Made by a program: the position numbers and the translations under genes
Part shown: in pieces, positions 6,180 to 13,983 of the stretch
How the letters are laid out: every line of letters begins with the position of its first letter
Position numbering within the stretch: the stretch's first letter is position 1
The notes under the pieces: model-generated
Told to the model about the DNA's origin: nothing
The model's input: the letters and a program-made list of their open reading frames with translations, nothing else
Database searches by the model: none
DNA from: Planctomycetota bacterium
Lineage (GTDB): Bacteria; Planctomycetota; Phycisphaerae; Phycisphaerales; Phycisphaeraceae
Assembly (NCBI GenBank): GCA_021784455.1
Contig: JAJXSS010000002.1
Coordinates: 1-33,238, forward strand
Direction: 5' to 3'
Length of the DNA stretch: 33,238 nucleotides

Positions 6180-8342
6180 ATGGATCGGCCGACATTCAGC
6201 GAATCCTGGAGCCGCGTCAGCCGCCTGACCCCCACCCTGCGCCCGCAGGTGCAGGTGCGGCGGCGGAGCTTGTGCAGGCAGCGCTGGTACGTGCTGCACG
6301 AACCAGTCAGCCAGCAGTTTTTCCGGCTCAATCCGGTGGCCTACCACTTGGTGGGGCTGCTGGACGGCCACCGCATCGTGGACGATGCCTGGCGTCTGAC
6401 CCTGGAACGCTACGGAGATGATGCCCCCACCCAGCCGGAGGTGGTGGGTTTGCTGGGGCAGCTCAACCAGGCCAATCTGCTGCGGGTAGACCTGCCGGTG
6501 GACGCCGAGCCCCTGTTGCGCCGCTCGGGGGAACAGCGGGCGCGGCGCTGGGCGGGGCAGGCGATGAGCATTCTGTTTCTACAGGTGCCGCTCCTGGATC
6601 CCGACCCATTTCTGAGCCGCCTGCTGCCGCTGATGCGGCCGCTGCTGTCGGTGGTGGGGCTGATCCTGTGGGCGGTCTGGGTCACGGTGTGCGCGGTCCT
6701 GTTCCTGCCCCACCTGGGCACGTTCATCCACGACAGCGGCAGCATTCTGGCCCCGGCCAACTGGGGCTGGGTGATGGTGTTCTTCATCCTCATCAAGCTG
6801 GTCCATGAGACGGGGCACGGGCTGGTGTGCAAGCGTCTGGGGGGCAACGTGCACGAGGCGGGCATCATGCTGCTGGTGCTGTTTCCGTGCCCGTACGTGG
6901 ATACGACCAGTGCCTGGGCCTTCGAAAGCCGCTTCCAGCGGGTGCTGGTGGGGGCGGCGGGCATGATGTTCGAGCTGACGATTGCCGGGGGGGCGGCCCT
7001 GGTATGGCTGCACGCCGATCCGGGTACCACGGTGCGGCAGGTGGCCCACAACATCGTGCTGGTGGCCTCGGTGGCGACGGTGATCTTCAACGCCAACCCG
7101 CTGATGCGCTTCGACGGATACTTCATCCTCAGCGACCTGCTGGAAGTCCCCAACCTTTACGACCGCTCGATGCAGCACCTCAAATGGCTGGGGCAGCGTT
7201 ACGCCTTTGGCATGACCGCGGCCCCGCCGGTGGCCACGGACCGCGGCGAACGGCGCATCCTGCTGGTCTATGGGGTTCTGGCCGCCATCTACCGCGTGGT
7301 GGTCATGGCGGGCATCGCCATGCTGATCGCCGTGCGGTTCTTCACCATCGGTCTGGCCCTGGCCATCTGGACGGTGGGGGCGTGGCTGTTGTTCCCGCTG
7401 GGGAAGTTCGTGCACTGGCTGGCCACCAGCCCGGCCCTGCACCGCCAGCGCAACCGGGCGGTGCTGGTCAGCGTGGCCACGGCGCTTGCGCTGCTGCTGG
7501 CCATCGGCCTGGTGCCGGCCCCGCAGTACCAGCGGACCGTGGGCGTGGTCGAGGCCCGGCAGCGGGCGGATGTGGCCATCCAGAGCGACGGTTTCGTGCA
7601 GGAGGTCAAGGCGGAGGTGGGCGACGAGGTTCGCCAGGGGCAGGTGCTGCTGGTATGCGATAACCCCATCCTGCGGGCCCAGCGGCGGCAACTGGTCGCC
7701 CAGATCAAGGGTCTGCAGTTGGAGGAGACCTACGCCCTGCGCAATCCGGCCGATCTGGCCGTGGCCCAGGCCAAACACCGGGCCTTGCAGCAGGCCCTGG
7801 ATGATGCCAACGAGCGTATTGCGGACCTGGTGGTGCGCAGCCCGCTGGCGGGCCGGCTGGCCGGGCCGCCCCTGGCCCCGCTGCTGGGCCGCTACGTCAA
7901 GCGCGGCCATGTGGTGGCCCAGGTGGAGGATCTGCGGTCGCTGCGCGTCACGGCCCTGGTGGATCAGGCCCAGAACGCGCTGGGTTTTTTCAACAGCATC
8001 CGGGCCGTGGAATTGCGGGCCCCGGGCGATGTGGGCGTGGACCTGCCCAGCCGGGTGCTGCAGACGTTTGATTCCGGGCGAACGCAACTGCCCCACCCGG
8101 CGCTGGGGGCTCTGGACGGCGGGCCCGTGGCCACGGACCCGCACGATCCCAAGGGCATGACGGCGCTGCGCCCCCAGTTCGAGATCTGGCTGGCCGTGCC
8201 GCCGCCCCGGACCGCCGCGGATCCCCCGTTTCTGCCGGGCGAGCGGGTGTACGTGCGTTTCACGCTGGCTCAGCGGCGTCCGCTGCTGTGGCAGTGGATT
8301 CATCGGTTCCGCCAGATCTTCCGCGAGCCGTGGGAGACGTGA
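6180..8342 (+). CDS. PqqD-like (RRE) - M50 site-2 metalloprotease - HlyD fusion
   Basis: This 720-residue membrane protein has three parts. Residues about 30-105 resemble a PqqD-type winged helix (WYVLHEPVSQQFFRLNP ... VAYHLVGLLDGHRIVDDAW), the fold that binds peptide leaders in RiPP systems. Residues about 130-440 form a multi-pass M50 core with an intact zinc motif HETGH (209-213) and the partner motif NPLMRFDGY (306-314, Asp312 as third ligand), so it should be active. From about 447 comes a HlyD-like region (RADVAIQSDGFVQEVKAEVG ... VVRSPLAGRLAG) after the last membrane helix. Similar proteins are called putative peptide zinc metalloproteases. The ATG at 6180 has only a weak binding site and lies just after the palindromic repeat. 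Its neighbours are the adaptor genes upstream and a SecA-like ATPase five bases downstream. The substrate is unknown, and no radical SAM enzyme or obvious precursor peptide is in the window. Confidence 0.88.
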   Translation: MDRPTFSESWSRVSRLTPTLRPQVQVRRRSLCRQRWYVLHEPVSQQFFRLNPVAYHLVGLLDGHRIVDDAWRLTLERYGDDAPTQPEVVGLLGQLNQANLLRVDLPVDAEPLLRRSGEQRARRWAGQAMSILFLQVPLLDPDPFLSRLLPLMRPLLSVVGLILWAVWVTVCAVLFLPHLGTFIHDSGSILAPANWGWVMVFFILIKLVHETGHGLVCKRLGGNVHEAGIMLLVLFPCPYVDTTSAWAFESRFQRVLVGAAGMMFELTIAGGAALVWLHADPGTTVRQVAHNIVLVASVATVIFNANPLMRFDGYFILSDLLEVPNLYDRSMQHLKWLGQRYAFGMTAAPPVATDRGERRILLVYGVLAAIYRVVVMAGIAMLIAVRFFTIGLALAIWTVGAWLLFPLGKFVHWLATSPALHRQRNRAVLVSVATALALLLAIGLVPAPQYQRTVGVVEARQRADVAIQSDGFVQEVKAEVGDEVRQGQVLLVCDNPILRAQRRQLVAQIKGLQLEETYALRNPADLAVAQAKHRALQQALDDANERIADLVVRSPLAGRLAGPPLAPLLGRYVKRGHVVAQVEDLRSLRVTALVDQAQNALGFFNSIRAVELRAPGDVGVDLPSRVLQTFDSGRTQLPHPALGALDGGPVATDPHDPKGMTALRPQFEIWLAVPPPRTAADPPFLPGERVYVRFTLAQRRPLLWQWIHRFRQIFREPWET

Positions 8343-8347
8343 CACCC

Positions 8348-10417
8348 ATGGCCAGCGCCCCGATCCAGTCCGATCTGGCTCTTTACTCGATGCTGCGCAC
8401 CCGGCGGCGGCGGGTGGAGATGCCGCGTGGCCTGGATGCCATGGCCAACCGCTGGCTGGCGCGGCTCAAGCACATCCGTCTCAACGTCCGGCAACTGAAG
8501 GCCCAGGCCCAGGCCATTGTGGCCCTGGAATCCGCGTGGGCCGAGCGGACGGAAGCGCAGTTGGAGGAGCGTCTGGAGGAGATCCGCACCGTTTTCGCCC
8601 GGCGGCGCCAGACCCCCGAGCACGTGCGGCAGGGTTTTGCCGCGGTGCGCGAGGTTGCCTGGCGCACCACGGGGGAACGGCCGTTCCCGGTGCAGATCAT
8701 GGGGGCCCTGGGGCTGTATTACGGGCAGATCGTGGAGATGGCCACGGGCGAGGGCAAGACCCTGACCGGGGCGCTGGCGGCGACGGTGCTGGCCTGGCGG
8801 CGTCGGCCGGTACACGTGGTGACGGTGAACGACTACCTGGCTCAGCGCGATGCCGACAGCCGCAACGTCATTTACCGCCGCTGCGGGCTGGCCTGCGGGG
8901 CCATCGTGGCCGACGCCCCGCCGCCGGCCCGGGCGGCCGTGTACCGCCTGCCCGTGGTGTACGCCACGGCCAAGGAACTAATGGCCGACTGGCTGCGCGA
9001 CCAGTTGCGCCTGGGGCGGATCGCCGATCCGGTCTCGACGCGCTGGGGCGACCGGCAGATCTGGCGCGGCGGGCGGGACCAGGCCTCCCTCCTCGAGCAG
9101 GTGCTGGTGCCGGGCCTGGGGGCAGCCATCGTGGACGAGATCGATGCCATCCTGATTGACGAGGCGGTGACACCCCTGATCATCGCCCAGGAGCGCGGCG
9201 AAGACCCGCAGCGCGACATCTATCGCCGGGCCCAGGAACTGGCCCGGAAACTGCAGCCGTTCAAGCACTTCACGCTGCGCGGCGTGGAGCGCCAGGCGGA
9301 CCTGACCGACCCCGGCCGGGACATGCTGGCGGCCCTGATCAGCCGCGAGGACCACGCGGTCTGGCACGCGCCGCGGCGCGCCGAGGAACTGGTGTCGCAG
9401 GCCCTGGCGGCCCAGCACTGCTATCACCTGGGTGAGCACTACCAGATCCTGGACGGCAAGGTGGTCATCGTGGACGAATACACCGGCCGGTTCATGGCCG
9501 ACCGGCAGTGGCAGAACGGCCTGCATCAGGCGGTGGAGGCCAAGGAGGACCTGTCGGTGACGGCCGACCGCGACACAGTGGCCAGCATCAGCTTCCAGCG
9601 CTTCTTCCGCCAGTATCCGCACCTGACGGGCATGACCGGCACGGCGGCCGATGCCCGGGGGGAAATGGAGCGCACCTATGGCCTGCCGGTGCGGGTGATT
9701 CCGACCAACCGGCCGGTGCGGCGCATCTACCGCCCGGTGCGCCTGTTCGCCCGGCAGCCGGAGAAGTGGCAGGAGGTGGCCCGGCACATTGCCCAGGTAC
9801 ATGCGACCGGCCAGCCGATTCTCGTGGGCACCCGTTCGGTGGCGGCCTCGGAATTGATCAGCGGCCTGCTGAGTGAGCGCGGCCTGGCGTACCAGGTGCT
9901 CAATGCCGTCCACCACAAGGCCGAGGCCCAGATCATCAGCACGGCCGGACAGCGCGGCATGATCACGGTGGCCACCAACATGGCCGGCCGCGGCACAGAC
10001 ATCAAGCTGGCCCCGGGCATCGCCGAGCTGGGGGGGCTGCACGTGATCCTGACCGAGCGGCACACGGCCCACCGCATTGATCGCCAGCTCATCGGCCGCT
10101 GCGGCCGCCAGGGTGATCCGGGGCTGGTGCAGGTGTTCGCCAGTCTGGAAGATGACCTGGTGGTCAAGTACACGCCCCGGCTGGCGGCGATCTTGAGGCG
10201 CTGGCTGGCCTGGCGCCAGGGCTCGGCCCGCCCGCCGGCCGGCCCCGGCGAGGCGTCCGCCCCAGACCCCGCCGGGTCGCCCAAGCCCCCCCGATCCTCG
10301 ACCGCAATCCTGCGGCTGTTCGATCTGGCCCAGTGGCTGGCCACGCGGCGGGCGTTCCAAAGCCGCCTGCTGGTGATCCGGCACGATTACGAGCTGGATA
10401 AGTCGCTGCCCTCCTAG
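8348..10417 (+). CDS. SecA-like preprotein translocase ATPase, C-terminally truncated
   Basis: From ATG 8348 the protein has 689 residues, against roughly 800-950 for housekeeping SecA. The motor is intact: Walker A MATGEGKT (131-138), Walker B VDEIDAILIDEA (262-273), VDEYTGRFMADRQWQNGLHQ, SFQRFFRQYPHLTGMTGTA, ATNMAGRGTDIKL and the arginine-finger region RIDRQLIGRCGRQGDPG (576-592). After SLEDDLVVKY it ends quickly with a Pro-rich linker and a short helix. That helix resembles the start of the helical scaffold domain. The two-helix finger, helical wing and C-terminal zinc site appear to be absent. It is therefore a specialised SecA2-type paralog rather than the housekeeping enzyme. It starts five bases after the M50 stop, so it belongs to the export operon; the ORF-track start at 8288 overlaps M50 and is less likely. 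It may energise export of a dedicated substrate or act on it as an unfoldase. Confidence 0.9.
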   Translation: MASAPIQSDLALYSMLRTRRRRVEMPRGLDAMANRWLARLKHIRLNVRQLKAQAQAIVALESAWAERTEAQLEERLEEIRTVFARRRQTPEHVRQGFAAVREVAWRTTGERPFPVQIMGALGLYYGQIVEMATGEGKTLTGALAATVLAWRRRPVHVVTVNDYLAQRDADSRNVIYRRCGLACGAIVADAPPPARAAVYRLPVVYATAKELMADWLRDQLRLGRIADPVSTRWGDRQIWRGGRDQASLLEQVLVPGLGAAIVDEIDAILIDEAVTPLIIAQERGEDPQRDIYRRAQELARKLQPFKHFTLRGVERQADLTDPGRDMLAALISREDHAVWHAPRRAEELVSQALAAQHCYHLGEHYQILDGKVVIVDEYTGRFMADRQWQNGLHQAVEAKEDLSVTADRDTVASISFQRFFRQYPHLTGMTGTAADARGEMERTYGLPVRVIPTNRPVRRIYRPVRLFARQPEKWQEVARHIAQVHATGQPILVGTRSVAASELISGLLSERGLAYQVLNAVHHKAEAQIISTAGQRGMITVATNMAGRGTDIKLAPGIAELGGLHVILTERHTAHRIDRQLIGRCGRQGDPGLVQVFASLEDDLVVKYTPRLAAILRRWLAWRQGSARPPAGPGEASAPDPAGSPKPPRSSTAILRLFDLAQWLATRRAFQSRLLVIRHDYELDKSLPS

Positions 10418-10484
10418 GCAACGATCGCGCTGCCGGCGACGGAACCATGCTTTGACACCCCTGTCTTGGAGAGATGGATTCACC

Positions 10485-10952
10485 ATGGACCAGAACGTAG
10501 AAGCGCGTCTGAAGGAACTGGGGTGGATGTTGCCGGCCAGCCCCAAACCCATTGCGGCCTATGTTCCGGCCGTGCGGACCGGCAATCTGCTGTGGATCAG
10601 CGGTCAACTGCCTCTGTGCGATGGCAAATTGCTGGCGACGGGGCCGGTGGGTTCGGCCGTGAGCCTGGAGCAGGCCCAGCGGGCGGCGGCGCAGTGCGCC
10701 GTCAACGCCCTGGCGATCGTCCACGCCGAGTGTGCCGGCGACTGGTCCCGGCTCCAGCGTATTGTGCGGCTGGGGGTGTTTGTGCAATGCGGGGCGGGGT
10801 ATGGCGAGCAGCCCAAGGTCGCCAACGGGGCCAGCGAGCTGCTGGTGCAGGTGCTGGGCGACGTTGGCCGGCACGCCCGGGCGGCGGTGGGGGTGAACGC
10901 CCTGCCGCTGAACGCCACGGTGGAACTGGAGATGGTGGTGGAACTGGCCTAG
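10485..10952 (+). CDS. RidA/YjgF-family protein
   Basis: RidA-type proteins are trimeric deaminases that hydrolyse reactive enamine/imine intermediates, and some subfamilies do other chemistry. This 155-residue protein has the family opening LPASPKPIAAYVPAVRTGNLLWISGQLP and the C-terminal block GRHARAAVGVNALPLNATVELE. The Arg in HAR and the terminal Glu match the usual ligand-binding positions. It belongs to the longer subgroup that carries a PKVANGAS-like segment (GEQPKVANGASELL). ATG 10485 is chosen over the TTG at 10452 because the family N-terminus begins there; GGAGAG lies eleven bases upstream. It follows the SecA-like gene by 67 bases but has no obvious link to export. It is convergent with the AraC-type gene. 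Confidence 0.92.
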   Translation: MDQNVEARLKELGWMLPASPKPIAAYVPAVRTGNLLWISGQLPLCDGKLLATGPVGSAVSLEQAQRAAAQCAVNALAIVHAECAGDWSRLQRIVRLGVFVQCGAGYGEQPKVANGASELLVQVLGDVGRHARAAVGVNALPLNATVELEMVVELA

Positions 10953-10982
10953 GCTCGCTGCGGGGGGGGCGGGCCCCGATGT

Positions 10983-11903
10983 TCAGTGCCCGGCGGCGTG
11001 CAAGCGCTGGAACTGCCGGGGTGAGACGCCCATGACCCGGTGGAACACGCGTGAGAACTGGAAGGGATCCGGATAACCCAGACGCGCCGCTACCTGTTTG
11101 ACCAGGGCGGCGGGCTCCTGGAGTTGTTGGGCCGCCTCCAGCATTTTGAGCCGGGTCAAGTATTGATAGGGCGACTGGTGGTCGAAGCGGGCGAACAACC
11201 GGCAGAGATAGGCCCGGTCCATCCCGCAGGCGCTGGCCAGGTCGGCCAGGCTGTGCAGATTCAGGAAATGCTCTTCAGCATAGCGCCGACAGCGGCGATA
11301 GGTGGCAAAGGCCAGGCTGTCGATAGTGCCGGGGGCCACGGCTGTTTCGGCCACGCGTAAGAGCAGGTGCTCGGTGATGGCCGCGCACACCCGGTTCTGC
11401 AAGGGGGAAGGTCGCAGGCCGGCGGCGATGAGGTCTTCGAACAGGCGCAGGATTTCATCGGGGGCCGAACTCTGCACCAGCCGGCCCGGGGCCGGGGCGG
11501 AAAGCAGGCCGCGGGCTCGGCGGCCCGCGAAATCGAGGAAATACTTGATCAGGGGCCGGCCGGGGTCGCAGCGGATATCGTGGGCCACCGCGGGGGCATA
11601 GGCGAAAACGCTGCCGGGGGCGAGGGCCCAGGTGCGCCCGCCCAGGCGCAGCCAGCCCGCCCCGTGGGCCACGAACTCGATGGAGCAGTAGGGGAAAGTG
11701 GCGCGGTGCAGGTGATAGTCCGGCCGGCAGTGCTCGACGCCCGCGCAGACCACGGCCAGATGCTGGGCCGGCCGGGGATTGAGGTCCAGATAAAAGCGTC
11801 GGGCCCGGGAGATCTGGGCCGAAAAGAACTCCGGCTCCTGCGGAGCCTTCTGGAGCCGGGGTCGGGCCGTGGCGGGCACGGAAGCAGGCAGGCGGGGGGT
11901 CAT
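10983..11903 (-). CDS. AraC-family transcriptional regulator with cupin sensor domain
   Basis: The 306-residue protein has an N-terminal cupin-like ligand domain (about residues 45-130, including HRATFPYCSIEFVAHGAGW and LAPGSVFAYAPAVAHDI). A two-HTH AraC DNA-binding domain occupies about 205-303 (LADLASACGMDRAYLCRLFA and VAARLGYPDPFQFSRVFHRV, ending SPRQFQRLH). Such proteins usually respond to a carbohydrate or related small molecule and activate a neighbouring operon. The gene diverges from the sugar-nucleotide genes at 12056, so these are the natural candidate targets. Three GTCA motifs at exact 10-base spacing lie just upstream of its start and could be an autoregulatory site. The ribosome binding site is weak. 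The ligand is unknown. Confidence 0.92.
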   Translation of the reverse strand: MTPRLPASVPATARPRLQKAPQEPEFFSAQISRARRFYLDLNPRPAQHLAVVCAGVEHCRPDYHLHRATFPYCSIEFVAHGAGWLRLGGRTWALAPGSVFAYAPAVAHDIRCDPGRPLIKYFLDFAGRRARGLLSAPAPGRLVQSSAPDEILRLFEDLIAAGLRPSPLQNRVCAAITEHLLLRVAETAVAPGTIDSLAFATYRRCRRYAEEHFLNLHSLADLASACGMDRAYLCRLFARFDHQSPYQYLTRLKMLEAAQQLQEPAALVKQVAARLGYPDPFQFSRVFHRVMGVSPRQFQRLHAAGH

Positions 11904-11908
11904 GGCAG

Positions 11909-11932
11909 GTCAATAATCGTCATGCTTTGTCA
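11909..11932. promoter_or_regulatory. Three GTCA repeats phased at 10 bases, candidate operator
   Basis: GTCA occurs at 11909, 11919 and 11929, exactly one helical turn apart, in the divergent region between the AraC-type gene and the epimerase gene. Read toward the regulator gene, the outermost copy is part of a perfect TTGACA -35 box. Phased direct repeats fit AraC-family binding, but the motif is short and chance cannot be excluded. Confidence 0.35.
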
Positions 11933-12055
11933 AGGTTAGCCATGGCCCCCAGGCCCGGCAAGTGCGATACTCTTACGGAAGCCGATGGGGCCGATGGAGC
12001 GCGGGCGGTTGCCTGGCCTGCTTTCGAGCCGCCACCCGGTCAGGAGTTGAGCACC

Positions 12056-13126
12056 ATGAGCCAGCAAGCCAAGACCGTTCAAAAGAACAGAACCGCCCGG
12101 ACCTCGGGCCTCAAGCCCGACGATCAGATCGTCATTACCGGCGCCGGCGGCTTCATCGGCGGGGCCCTGGCCCGCTACTTCCATGACCAGGGTTTTACCC
12201 GCATCCGGGCGGTGGACAAGAAACCGCTGCCGCGCTGGTACCAGCACGTCCCCGGGGTGGAGAGCCTGTGCCTGGATGTCAGCCAGGAGGACAACTGCCG
12301 GAGCGTCTGCGAGGGGGCTGTCGAAGTCTACAACCTGGCGGCGGACATGGGCGGTATGGGCTTCATTGAGCGATTCCGGATCGAATGCCTGCGCAGCATC
12401 CTGATCAACACCCACATGATCGAGGCCGCCTGGCGGGGCGGGGCCCAGCGTTACTTCTATTCCTCCTCGGCCTGTGCCTACAACACCGAACTGCAGAAGG
12501 ACCCGCACTGCCGGGCCCTGAAGGAATCGGATGCCTACCCCGCCATGGCCGAACGCGGCTACGGCTGGGAGAAACTGATGAGCGAGATGTTCTGCCAGGA
12601 ATACTGGGCCGAGCGCGGCATGAGGACCGCCATCGCGCGTTTCCACAATGTGTACGGGCCTTTTGGCACGTGGGATGGGGGGCGGGAAAAAGCCCCGGCC
12701 GCCATCTGCCGCAAGGTGATCGAGGCCAAGGACAGCGGCCGGCACACCATTGAGATCTGGGGCGACGGCACGCAGACGCGCAGCTTTATGTACATCGACG
12801 ACTGCACGCTGGGCATCGACCTGATCACGCACTGTGACGAGCTGATCGCCACGCCGATCAACCTGGGCTCCAACGAGCTAATCGCCATCAACGATCTGGT
12901 GAGCATTGCCGAGGAGATCGGCGGGATCAAGCTGAAACGCACCTACGACCCCACGGCTCCCAAGGGCGTGGCCGGGCGCAACAGCGACAACACGATGATC
13001 CAGCGCATCCTGGGCTGGCAGCCCTCGACCCCGTTCCGCGAGGGGCTGGCCAAGACTTATGCCTGGATCGCCCAGCAGTACGCCGACCGCAAGGCCGGCA
13101 AGCGCACGGTCAAGGATGAGGCGTGA
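12056..13126 (+). CDS. GDP-mannose 3,5-epimerase-like SDR enzyme
   Basis: This extended short-chain dehydrogenase/reductase has 356 residues from the chosen start. Plant GDP-mannose 3,5-epimerase converts GDP-mannose to GDP-L-galactose, and this protein shares its signature blocks as I recall them. These are the Rossmann motif GAGGFIGG; NLAADMGGMGFI; SSACAYN with the catalytic Cys; YGWEK as the Tyr-x3-Lys pair; FHNVYGPFGTW; GREKAPAA with the second catalytic Lys; and WGDGTQTRSFMYIDD. NDP-sugar epimerisation is therefore likely, although a bacterial homolog could use another NDP-sugar. AGGAG is nine bases before ATG 12056; the ORF-track extension to 11927 is not conserved-looking. The kinase-like and nucleotidyltransferase genes follow at short distance, suggesting a three-step activated-sugar pathway. 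The role could be exopolysaccharide or cell-surface glycan synthesis. Confidence 0.85.
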   Translation: MSQQAKTVQKNRTARTSGLKPDDQIVITGAGGFIGGALARYFHDQGFTRIRAVDKKPLPRWYQHVPGVESLCLDVSQEDNCRSVCEGAVEVYNLAADMGGMGFIERFRIECLRSILINTHMIEAAWRGGAQRYFYSSSACAYNTELQKDPHCRALKESDAYPAMAERGYGWEKLMSEMFCQEYWAERGMRTAIARFHNVYGPFGTWDGGREKAPAAICRKVIEAKDSGRHTIEIWGDGTQTRSFMYIDDCTLGIDLITHCDELIATPINLGSNELIAINDLVSIAEEIGGIKLKRTYDPTAPKGVAGRNSDNTMIQRILGWQPSTPFREGLAKTYAWIAQQYADRKAGKRTVKDEA

Positions 13127-13199
13127 GGACGTTGGGCCGGGGCCGATCTTGGGTGGCGGAAGGACGTTCGGCCAGGGCGGAACCTACGTGGAGTTGCGC

Positions 13200-13979
13200 A
13201 TGGAATCGGTGATCGGAAAGATTCCGTATCGCATGGCCCTGGCCGGGGGCTGGATTGACCAGCCCTTCGTGTCGCGGCTGAATCCCCGGCCGCCGGGATC
13301 GATGGTGGTGGTGGGTCTCAAGCCCACCTTCTGGTGGATGGAGCGGGCGGGGATGGCAACGGGTACGCGCCGCGTGGCCGCCCGGCTCTGGCCTGAGGGG
13401 CTGCCGGCGGGGGACCCGGCAGAACTGGTGCGGAAACTTTATGCCGCCGAAAACGAGGGCCGGTCCGAGCCGTCGGGCTCGCAGGACATGATCGGCCTGA
13501 TCTATCCGGGGGTCTGCCGGCTGGATTACGATGCTGGCCATGAAGACGGTGTGTTTCCCTGTCATATCGAGTCGAACAACGATCCGGCCGTGGCTCGCTG
13601 GCTGGAATCGGTTATCCATGTGCTGGCCGTGGCGCCGCGACCCCTGGGGTACAACCCGCTGGGCCAGAAGCACCTGGATCCGCGATGGATCGAGCGCCTG
13701 GGTCAGACCGGCCGGGATTGCTACGCCGCCATCCTGGCCCGCGATGCGGCCGCTCTGGGGGCCGCGCTGAACGCCTGTATGCAGTGCTGGGCAACGCTGC
13801 TGCCCGAGACGGTGCGCCACCCCACGCTGACGGTGGATCTGGCCGGCCTGCTGGCCGAGTATCAGCACCGGTACGCCGGAGCCATGTATTCCGGTTGCGG
13901 CGGGGGCTATCTGTACATCGTGTCCGACCGGCCTGTGCCCGGCACGTTCCAGGTGCAGGTCCGCACGGCCCAGGAATGA
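13200..13979 (+). CDS. GHMP-kinase-like protein, divergent
   Basis: This 259-residue protein resembles sugar kinases of the GHMP superfamily at both ends. The N-terminus KIPYRMALAGGWIDQPFV matches the family opening (R-x-P-x-R-x3-x-GG-x-D), and YSGCGGGYLYIV (230-241) matches the glycine-rich third motif. The central ATP-binding motif P-x3-G-L-x-S-S is not clear; the nearest segment is EPSGSQDMIGL (90-100). It may be a very divergent kinase or a binding protein. GGAG lies seven bases before ATG 13200, while the ORF-track start at 13059 lies inside the epimerase gene. It sits four bases before the nucleotidyltransferase gene, so a role in sugar-1-phosphate formation is plausible but unproven. 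Confidence 0.6.
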   Translation: MESVIGKIPYRMALAGGWIDQPFVSRLNPRPPGSMVVVGLKPTFWWMERAGMATGTRRVAARLWPEGLPAGDPAELVRKLYAAENEGRSEPSGSQDMIGLIYPGVCRLDYDAGHEDGVFPCHIESNNDPAVARWLESVIHVLAVAPRPLGYNPLGQKHLDPRWIERLGQTGRDCYAAILARDAAALGAALNACMQCWATLLPETVRHPTLTVDLAGLLAEYQHRYAGAMYSGCGGGYLYIVSDRPVPGTFQVQVRTAQE

Positions 13980-13983
13980 TTCC

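Noticed and set aside
5881-6195. Minus-strand ORF with TSRDRKGA-like peptide
   Set aside because: This peptide comes from the palindromic repeat at 6085-6162 and is a common false ORF, not a gene.
6579-8345. 588-residue minus-strand ORF
   Set aside because: It is antisense to the M50 gene with intact zinc motifs and shows no domain of its own.
8348-10417. Housekeeping SecA
   Set aside because: It is too short, lacks the C-terminal domains and zinc site, and sits in an operon with HlyD and M50 genes.
10452-10480. TTGACA with TGGATT 17 bases later as a RidA promoter
   Set aside because: The implied transcription start would fall on or after the RidA start codon and the -10 match is poor.
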